This document shows positions 58,901 through 64,000 of a DNA stretch of 64,000 nucleotides, piece by piece. The stretch spans positions 1 to 64,000 of the forward strand of contig JAFQAT010000047.1 in the NCBI GenBank assembly GCA_017399865.1. The letters run 5' to 3'. The position numbers and the translations under genes were made by a program. Source of the stretch: Bacteroidales bacterium (GTDB lineage: Bacteria; Bacteroidota; Bacteroidia; Bacteroidales; UBA932). The notes under the pieces are model-generated. The model worked only from the letters and a program-made list of their open reading frames with translations. It did no database searches and had not been told where the DNA came from. The first letter of the stretch is position 1. The number at the start of each line of letters is the position of its first letter.

Positions 58901-59132
58901 GGCTTGTGAACAAGATCACATCACCTTTCTTCAATCCGGAAAGAACATATTTTCCGTCTTCATCTGTCATGGTACCATTTGTAGTACCGCTGACCATGAC
59001 GGCAACGCCCGGAAGCGGAAGGCCGTCAATGTCGGTCACCGTACCCTTCACAGTCGGCTGGGCATAAGCCGAAGCCGCTCCTGCAAAGAGGAAGATGAAC
59101 GCGACGAGCAGATTTCTTGTAATCGCTTTCAT
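55959..59132 (-). CDS. SusC/RagA family TonB-linked outer-membrane transporter
   Basis: 1057 residues. Signal peptide (about 1-24, cleaved at AYAQPTV), carboxypeptidase-regulatory-like N-terminal domain (VKGTVTDIDGLPLPGVAVMV), TonB box region (EETIVVGYGVQKKSS), plug (SIRIRGSQGGAKYVVDGFPV, LKDGASAAVYGLQASNGVI) and a 22-strand barrel ending QQRLLMGGITLTF. It imports oligosaccharides with SusD using TonB energy. It follows the GHL10-like gene by 17 nt. Confidence 0.95.
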   Translation of the reverse strand: MKAITRNLLVAFIFLFAGAASAYAQPTVKGTVTDIDGLPLPGVAVMVSGTTNGTMTDEDGKYVLSGLKKGDVILFTSLGMGDQTFECNGNLTNLNVTMEEDATFLEETIVVGYGVQKKSSMTSAVSAMKGDELLKAPSTNVSQLLAGKLTGVSSVQESGEPGLDQASIRIRGSQGGAKYVVDGFPVDNINDIDPFDIESISVLKDGASAAVYGLQASNGVIIVTTKKGNSGKPKITYNATVGASMNANFPDFMDGPQFAYYYNVAQMMDQLASGAIASEADYIPYFTKDQVELMLNDDPTDGWDNVNYIDKVFGTGVTQKHNVTVQGGNDQSRYFASFGYLGQKGNIDNYNYDRYNVRANIESQLAKNFKFTMGLSGVLSKRHTPGFGTGGSDMGSETGWLSIANQTIQMHPYLPEKYNGLYTASLKKNTSLPQSPLAAIYESGYKKSRGIDVNANMSLSYDVPWVKGLQLKASGSFDYSASMNKNLNTPFNLMAYTDGQWKEAVDPRGVDNGVNLGEGTSYYQHITGQASASYMNTFGKHFVELLALAEVSDTKSNAHSAYAKLIPFSALPELGYGQPADSPIGGWSNASRTVGYVFRARYNWDERYLAEFTGRYDGSYLFAGMRNTRWGFFPSASVAWNLAKESWMSGFPALNDFKIRGSVALLGNDSISAYSFLNTYSKYYSQIIYGNYGNGTTVNPGYADSALANIDLTWEKSLSYNVGFDLKMWDGLFAAEVDAFYRYNYDLLTYMGSDYPPSMGNYFMGVENHNAYDTKGIDVMVSHRNHFMLGNKPFQYGVSATLTYARSCWIIYPDQPNIPENQKVVGRPLGATMAWTADGLYRSEEEIDNSAWYGTRPCVGDIRYVDLNGDGKIDGDDKGFIGRTNRPELTYGLNLDFAWNGIDFNAQFTGGALFDVSLTGTYYNGYDDNTIWTQTFKENANSPLFLVEQAYSIYNPDGTFPRLTLGAPGHGGDNGLASTFWLRDGTYIRLKSAQLGYTLPQKWTQKVNIEALRFFVEGQNIFTLDALPEGIDPESPGVNNGYYPQQRLLMGGITLTF

Positions 59133-59149
59133 GAATTTATTGTTAGTTG

Positions 59150-60478
59150 TTAATTTTCAGCATTCTTCATGGCCTGCTCAAGCTCATCCCAGAGCTTGTG
59201 CTTGTTGAGGTGGACGATGTCGAAGATCATCACGCCGTCTGTGCTCTTGAGCGCCTGGGTCACGGCAGGACCGAACGGAGTGAAGTCTCCGAGGTACTGC
59301 TCCACATAGATGGATCCGATCACAGGGACAACACCCTTTGTGATCTCCTTGGCGATCTCTGCACCGCCTTCAACACTGTAGCAGTATGTAAGGCTGTTGT
59401 CCATGCCGGCCTCGCTGCGCTGGCCCACAACACCTGTCGCCTTGTCAACGTCATCCTTGGTGATGAGGGTATAATAAAGACCTGTCATATAGATGTCGAG
59501 CATCTCGGCATATCCTGTCTTATGATAGTCTTCAGTAGCCCATGCCTGGTACTGAGGCACCTGATATGGATCATAGTCCTTGCTTGCCCAGTTCACTCCG
59601 AGCTGCCAGTAGGTAGGATACCATGCGCCTGTGTAGTCACCGATGATGAGGTCAGGGTTTATCTCCTTGAGAGCCTCATGTGCCTTTACAACGAAGTCGT
59701 GGATAACGGTCGCACGCCACTCTATCCACTTCTTTCCATGCTTTCCAGGCACCCAGCTGTCTCTGAGCTTTCCGTTCTCGTCGTACCAGCTGAGGATGTC
59801 TTCCGGGAAGTTCTCTACTGTCACGCCTGCATACTCCTCGAACTGCTTCTTCGAGAGCTCGCTGAAGTCTGCGGTGATTCCGTCATAACGCACGCGGTCG
59901 AAGATAAGTCCGTCCACTTCAGGATATTTGCGCGCGAACTCCTTCAGGATCTCGATCTGGTACTCCTGTACCTCAGGATTGGAAGGATTCATCATGCAGT
60001 TGTAGTTCGACTTGATCTCAGAGATAGGAGTAAGCTTACCGTTGTGGTAGCAGATCGACTGCCATGCCGCCTTGTCCATATATACGACTCCGCGGTCGAA
60101 ATAGTTGTGTCCGCCGGCAAACACGTTAAGTGAGCCGAAGACCTTCAGGCCCATTTCGTGTCCGTACTCGATGAAGTATCCGAGCATGTCGTAGTCACGT
60201 GGCCTCTCCACGCCTTCCCAGTCGCCCATGTAAGGAGCGATCTCGCTGTCGTAGAGTACCTCACCCATGATCGACTTCACATCGACTACTACATTTCCGA
60301 ATCCGAGGTCCTTGCATTTTGCAAGATAGAACTGGATCGAGTCAGGATGAGAAAGGGTCGCATAGTTCGCCTCGCAGTCGAACCACATGTAATTGTGGTT
60401 CTCTGCAACGCTCTTATCCGCTGAATTACAGGAAATTACTGCAAGAGCGGTGATGATTGTGGTCAGTATAAGTCGCAT
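59150..60478 (-). CDS. GHL10-like putative glycosidase, lipoprotein (first gene of the locus)
   Basis: 442 residues. Lipoprotein signal MRLILTTIITALAVISC. TIM barrel of the family-10-like type: YMWFDCEANYATL, LGFGNVVVDVKSIMGEVLYD, LIFDRVRYDGITADFSELS (near 205), IIGDYTGAWYPTYW and LDIYMTGLYYTL. It is paralogous to the protein at 49805, sharing GAWY and VNWAS segments, but has no Pro-Glu rod. The ATG 60478 is chosen; the longer frame runs over the promoter. As first gene, before susC, it is likely to set or be set by the same regulation as the locus. Confidence 0.83.
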   Translation of the reverse strand: MRLILTTIITALAVISCNSADKSVAENHNYMWFDCEANYATLSHPDSIQFYLAKCKDLGFGNVVVDVKSIMGEVLYDSEIAPYMGDWEGVERPRDYDMLGYFIEYGHEMGLKVFGSLNVFAGGHNYFDRGVVYMDKAAWQSICYHNGKLTPISEIKSNYNCMMNPSNPEVQEYQIEILKEFARKYPEVDGLIFDRVRYDGITADFSELSKKQFEEYAGVTVENFPEDILSWYDENGKLRDSWVPGKHGKKWIEWRATVIHDFVVKAHEALKEINPDLIIGDYTGAWYPTYWQLGVNWASKDYDPYQVPQYQAWATEDYHKTGYAEMLDIYMTGLYYTLITKDDVDKATGVVGQRSEAGMDNSLTYCYSVEGGAEIAKEITKGVVPVIGSIYVEQYLGDFTPFGPAVTQALKSTDGVMIFDIVHLNKHKLWDELEQAMKNAEN

Positions 60479-60508
60479 TTCTATATAATATAGGTTATAA
60501 TAATCATG

Positions 60509-60539
60509 CAAAAATATTAAGAATTTTACAAATACCAAC
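60509..60539 (-). promoter_or_regulatory. Main promoter of the SusCD locus
   Basis: The minus strand reads GTTG (60539-60536), 19 nt, then TATTTTTG (60516-60509): one mismatch to the full consensus. The start near 60504 would give a leader of about 26 nt. The 255-bp gap to the divergent gene is AT-rich and otherwise without genes. Confidence 0.7.
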
Positions 60540-60688
60540 GATTTTCCATATAATTAATAAAATATTTTAAAAAATCTGCAATAGTTTTTAAAAAGACCAC
60601 ACCACACCAAAGCACAGATACGGCAGTCGAAAAGAGGTCTTAATACCTATTTAAATAATAATTGCGCGATATATTTTAGAAATTTAAG

Positions 60689-60696
60689 TATATTTG
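60689..60696 (+). promoter_or_regulatory. Candidate -7 element for the DUF4434-MFS-ROK operon
   Basis: TATATTTG fits TAnnTTTG, 38 nt before the ATG at 60734. No well-placed TTTG at -33, which suggests dependence on an activator. Confidence 0.5.
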
Positions 60697-60733
60697 TACG
60701 TTTTTCTTAAAAATAATTAATAACTCTATACTT

Positions 60734-61816
60734 ATGGCAGACCGCAGAGATTTTCTCAAGACCATGGCAATCGGAGGAGCATCAGCCCTCGTAGCCCCGT
60801 CGCTCTTATCATCATGCACAGGGAATGCTGGAACAGCAGCCGGCATATCGGAAGGCGGACTCATCGTCCCTAAGGACAACGGACTCCGCATCACAGGAAC
60901 CTTCCTTGACGAGATTTCACACGACATCCCGCACCAGAACTGGGGCGAAAAGGAATGGGACCAGGACTTCGCATACATGAAGGCCATCGGAATCGACACA
61001 GTCATCGACATCCGCTGCGGATACCGCAAGTTCATAACCTATCCATCCCCATACCTCCTGAAGAAGGGCTGCTACATGCCTTCTGTCGACCTCATCGACA
61101 TGTTCTGCCGTCTGGCACAGAAGCATGGAATGAAGTTCTACCTCGGTCTATATGACTCAGGCGTATACTGGGACACCAAGGACATGAGCCACGAGATCGA
61201 AGACAACAAGTTCGTCATCGACGAGGTGTGGAAGATGTATGGAGAGAAGTACGACAGCTTCGGAGGCTGGTACCTCAGCACGGAGATCAGCCGTGACACC
61301 ATCGGTGCAGTGGATGCATTCCACGCAATGGGAGCGCAGTGCAAGGAAGTATCAGGCGGACTGCCGGTATTCATTTCGCCATGGATCGACGGCAAGAAGG
61401 CGGTAAGCGCGGCCGGAGCAGCCCTGACGAAGGAAGACGCAGTATCTATCGAAGCACATGAGAGGGAATGGAGCCAGATATTCTCCGGCATCCATGATGT
61501 AGTCGACGCAGTCGCATTCCAGGACGGACACATCGACTACGACGAGCTCGACGCATTCTTCAGCGTGAACAAGAAGATGGCGGACAAATACGGCATGCAG
61601 TGCTGGACCAACGCCGAGACCTTCGACCGCGACATGCCTATCAAGTTCCTCCCGATCAAGTTCGACAAGCTCCGCCTCAAGCTGGAGGCTGCCAAGAGAT
61701 GCGGATACGACAAGGCCATCACCTTCGAATTCCCGCACTTCCTCAGCCCTCAGTCGGTATACGGCGCAGCCGGCAATCTATATAACAGGTATAAGGAATA
61801 TTTCAACATTAAATAA
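60734..61816 (+). CDS. DUF4434-like putative glycosidase with Tat signal
   Basis: 360 residues. The Tat-type signal MADRRDFLKTMAIGGASALV leads to LLSSC, so a lipoprotein exported folded is possible. The body is the same TIM-barrel type as the protein at 43113 (FLDEISHDIPHQNWGEKEWD, GGWYLSTEISRDT, VAFQDGHIDYDELDAF, LSPQSVYGAAGNLYNRY). Sequence identity appears high over the length. A Tat signal suggests a cofactor or metal bound before export, or inheritance from a Tat-dependent ancestor. It leads the operon with a sugar transporter and ROK protein. Confidence 0.85.
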   Translation: MADRRDFLKTMAIGGASALVAPSLLSSCTGNAGTAAGISEGGLIVPKDNGLRITGTFLDEISHDIPHQNWGEKEWDQDFAYMKAIGIDTVIDIRCGYRKFITYPSPYLLKKGCYMPSVDLIDMFCRLAQKHGMKFYLGLYDSGVYWDTKDMSHEIEDNKFVIDEVWKMYGEKYDSFGGWYLSTEISRDTIGAVDAFHAMGAQCKEVSGGLPVFISPWIDGKKAVSAAGAALTKEDAVSIEAHEREWSQIFSGIHDVVDAVAFQDGHIDYDELDAFFSVNKKMADKYGMQCWTNAETFDRDMPIKFLPIKFDKLRLKLEAAKRCGYDKAITFEFPHFLSPQSVYGAAGNLYNRYKEYFNIK

Positions 61817-61817
61817 C

Positions 61818-61878
61818 GATTCTTCGCTGACGTTCAGAATGTCATTTCACTTGTCATCCTGAACGAAGTGAAGGATCT
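61818..61878. repeat. Paired inverted copies D and E of the 27-bp repeat
   Basis: Copy D (61818-61844, GATTCTTCGCTGACGTTCAG to TGTCA) and copy E (61852-61878, TGTCATCCTGAACGAAGTGA to GGATCT) face each other with a 7-nt spacer and can form a hairpin of over 20 bp with mismatches. They lie between the DUF4434 stop and the MFS start. Confidence 0.75.
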
Positions 61879-61891
61879 CAACACTAAAGAC

Positions 61892-63283
61892 ATGAAACAG
61901 AAAAATACATTGGGATATGTCATCTTCATGGCAGTGGTTGCTGCCATCGGAGGAATATTGTTCGGATATGACACGGCTGTCATTTCAGGAACGACTTCAA
62001 TCGTAAAGAACCAGTTCCAGCTTACAGATATGATGGAAGGCTGGTATGTAGGATGCGCGCTCATCGGCTCGATCGCCGGAGTGCTCGTGGCGGGATCGCT
62101 CAGCGACTACCTCGGCCGCAAGCTGACAATGCTCATCTCTGCCGCACTCTTCAGCATCTCGGCAATCGGATGCGCAGTCTGCGGAAGCTTTGACAGCCTC
62201 GTTGCATTCCGCATCATTGGCGGAGTCGGCATCGGTATCGTATCTATCGTTTCACCTATATATATATCAGAGGTATCACCGGCAAAGATCCGCGGAACCC
62301 TCGTATCTCTTTATCAGCTTGCCGTTACCATCGGATTCCTCCTTGCATACCTGATGAACTGGGTGATCGATGCAAACGGAAGCCTTTCAGTTGCAGGCAA
62401 CCTATGGACAAACATGTGGAACTGCGAGATGTGGCGCGGAATGCTCGGAAGCGAGACTCTCCCTGCCCTCCTATTCTTCTCCATCATATTCTTCATTCCT
62501 GAGAGTCCTAAGTGGCTGATCGTGAACGGAAAGCTTGACAAGGCATCCCGCGTCCTCAACAAGATCTATGCTACTTCGGATGAAGTTCAGGAAGAGATCA
62601 AGATTACACGCGAGTCTCTTCAGGGAGAGGACAAGGGCAAATGGTCTGACCTTCTCAAGCCGGGTATCCTTCTGGCTGTCCTCGCAGGTAGCGCCATCGC
62701 GATCCTCGGACAGTTCATGGGAGTCAATGCAGTCCTCTACTACGGTCCTAAGATCTTCTCTGAAGCAGGTTTTGACAACCCGATGTTCTCTACTGTGCTC
62801 GTAGGAGTAGTCAACATGGTGACAACTATCCTCGCTGTCTTCATCATCGACCGAGTAGGACGCAAGCAGCTCATCTACTGGGGAGTAAGCGGCATGATCA
62901 TCTGCCTTCTCGCCATCGGAATCTACTTCGCATGGGGATCGGCTCTCGGTCTGGGCAATGCATTCATGCTCACATTCTTCCTCGCATATGTGTTCTGCTG
63001 CGCGATATCGATCTCTGCGATAGTATTCGTCCTCCTTTCGGAGATGTATCCTAACAGCGTGCGCGGACGCGCCATGTCAATCGCCGGCTTTGCCCTCTGG
63101 ATCGGTACATACCTCATCGGCCAGCTGACCCCTGTACTCCTCGGATGGAGCCAGGCAGGAACATTCTTCCTGTTCGCAGTGATGTGCGTGCCATACATGC
63201 TCATCATGTGGAAGGTAATTCCTGAAACTACAGGTAAGACTCTCGAAGAAATCGAGGCTTACTGGACCAGCAGAAAGAAATAG
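61892..63283 (+). CDS. Sugar porter (MFS) family transporter
   Basis: A 463-residue inner-membrane symporter with 12 helices. Sugar-porter marks: GGILFGYDTAVISGT at the start, LSDYLGRK (loop 2-3), PESPKWLIVNGK (central), GQFMGVNAVLYYGPKIF (helix 7), IDRVGRKQL and the final PETTGKTLEEIE. It resembles XylE-type proton symporters and would take up the freed monosaccharide. I start at the ATG 61892 (MKQKNTLGYV), not the upstream GTG, which lies inside the repeat. Confidence 0.93.
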   Translation: MKQKNTLGYVIFMAVVAAIGGILFGYDTAVISGTTSIVKNQFQLTDMMEGWYVGCALIGSIAGVLVAGSLSDYLGRKLTMLISAALFSISAIGCAVCGSFDSLVAFRIIGGVGIGIVSIVSPIYISEVSPAKIRGTLVSLYQLAVTIGFLLAYLMNWVIDANGSLSVAGNLWTNMWNCEMWRGMLGSETLPALLFFSIIFFIPESPKWLIVNGKLDKASRVLNKIYATSDEVQEEIKITRESLQGEDKGKWSDLLKPGILLAVLAGSAIAILGQFMGVNAVLYYGPKIFSEAGFDNPMFSTVLVGVVNMVTTILAVFIIDRVGRKQLIYWGVSGMIICLLAIGIYFAWGSALGLGNAFMLTFFLAYVFCCAISISAIVFVLLSEMYPNSVRGRAMSIAGFALWIGTYLIGQLTPVLLGWSQAGTFFLFAVMCVPYMLIMWKVIPETTGKTLEEIEAYWTSRKK

Positions 63284-63303
63284 ACAATATTGACCTACGG
63301 ACT

Positions 63304-64000
63304 ATGTCAGACTCATTCCCAAACAGAATAGACGGCAAGAATTCCATCCTTAAGAAGATGGTCCTCAGTCTCTGCATAAACGAAGGAGACTACAGCCTTG
63401 CCGACCTCAGCAAAGAACTCAACACCAGTATCCCGACCATAACCAAACTGGTCGGGGAACTGATTGAAGACGGTTTCCTGAAGGAAGTCGGAAAGATCGA
63501 CACCAACGGAGGACGCCGCCCGAGCGTATACGGACTGAACCCGGACGCAGGCTACCTCGTAGGTGTCGACATCAGGAGAAAATACATCAACTACACCGTT
63601 ACCGACTTCAAGGGAAACGCGATAGAATCGCGCGAAAAGGTCGCACTGACTGTCCAGAACTCCGAGGAATCCTTCAGACAGTTATGCCGTGACCTTAAAG
63701 CGCAGCTGAAGGAAAACGGGATAGATCCTGAGAAGGTGCTGGCATACGGATTCAACCTTACCGGTCGAGTGAACAACGAGACCGGATACTGCTTCACATT
63801 TTTCATCGGAGAGGACAAGCCGATAGCATCGGTCCTCTCCGACGAAATGGGCAAGCCCGCGTTCGTCGAGAACGACTCACGTGCGATGACCTATGGAGAG
63901 TACATCTGCGGAGTAGCAAACAATGAGAGCAACATGCTCTTCATCAACATCGGCTGGGGACTCGGAATGGGAATGATCCTCGACGGCAAGCTCTCATACG
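63304..64000 (+). CDS. ROK family transcriptional regulator or kinase, cut by window end
   Basis: The first 232 residues are present; the frame is open at the right edge. An N-terminal winged helix (about 10-75: GKNSILKKMVLSLCINEGDY, TSIPTITKLVGELIEDGF, GGRRPSVYGLN) precedes a ROK domain starting LVGVDIRRKYINYTVTDFKG. VENDSRAMTYGEY and FINIGWGLGMGMI are typical ROK segments. It resembles NagC/XylR-type sugar-responsive repressors. It is 20 nt after the sugar transporter, so may control this operon or the divergent SusCD locus. Confidence 0.88.
   Translation, partial: MSDSFPNRIDGKNSILKKMVLSLCINEGDYSLADLSKELNTSIPTITKLVGELIEDGFLKEVGKIDTNGGRRPSVYGLNPDAGYLVGVDIRRKYINYTVTDFKGNAIESREKVALTVQNSEESFRQLCRDLKAQLKENGIDPEKVLAYGFNLTGRVNNETGYCFTFFIGEDKPIASVLSDEMGKPAFVENDSRAMTYGEYICGVANNESNMLFINIGWGLGMGMILDGKLSY

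Noticed and set aside
59147..60133. 328-residue open frame antisense to the GHL10-like gene
   Set aside because: Composition is that of a reverse-strand shadow (many Leu, Val, His, Cys) and no promoter or family match is seen.

Overview
The window is chromosomal DNA of a Bacteroidota member, almost certainly order Bacteroidales. The evidence is a SusC/SusD pair, BACON and DUF4988 surface lipoproteins, promoters of the form TTTG-N19-TAnnTTTG, no Shine-Dalgarno sequences, and Bacteroidetes-type tig, dut and L31. Family or genus cannot be fixed from sequence alone. I see no transposase, integrase, phage gene or CRISPR array.

Layout. Bases 1-28 are the 5' end of a 16S rRNA gene read leftwards, with two tandem promoters upstream (180-317). 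Bases 537-6778 are a rightward operon: tricorn-like S41 protease, polyprenol-phosphate mannosyltransferase, dihydroorotase and an EamA transporter. Bases 6764-18765 are mostly leftward housekeeping genes: tex, a ClC channel, clpX, clpP, tig, a PgpH-type HD phosphodiesterase and gyrB. A leftward pair follows: an outer-membrane barrel and a 987-residue TPR protein. Then comes a rightward ftsE-nth-rluA operon, whose rluA carries an in-frame 111-bp palindromic insert. Next are L31, a DUF1343 protein, glmM, a DUF486 protein, tRNA-Glu(CTC), glycerate kinase, murF and dut.

From about 33 kb the window turns to carbohydrate metabolism. Leftward genes encode a GH3 beta-glycosidase, an FAD oxidoreductase and an SGNH esterase. 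Rightward genes encode a CE2-like esterase, a calcineurin-like phosphoesterase and a DUF5009 membrane acyltransferase-like protein. A dicistron of two tiny membrane proteins follows (42786-43105).

Bases 43113-60478 form a leftward polysaccharide utilisation locus. In transcription order it has a GHL10-like glycosidase, SusC, SusD, a DUF5018-like surface lipoprotein, a phosphodiester glycosidase (NAGPA family), a second GHL10-like protein, two more surface lipoproteins sharing a C-terminal domain, a RenBP-type N-acetylglucosamine 2-epimerase and a DUF4434 lipoprotein. A divergent rightward operon has a Tat-signal DUF4434 paralogue, a sugar MFS transporter and a ROK-family protein cut by the window end.

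The phosphodiester glycosidase, the GlcNAc/ManNAc epimerase, nearby phosphoesterase, esterases and HGSNAT-like protein suggest, as an inference, a system for a phosphodiester-linked, acetylated, amino-sugar-containing glycan. Other points for a second look are the palindrome in rluA, a 45-bp near-perfect hairpin at the dut stop, a dispersed 27-bp intergenic repeat, (Pro-Glu)n linkers, and small genes with apparently leaderless promoters.
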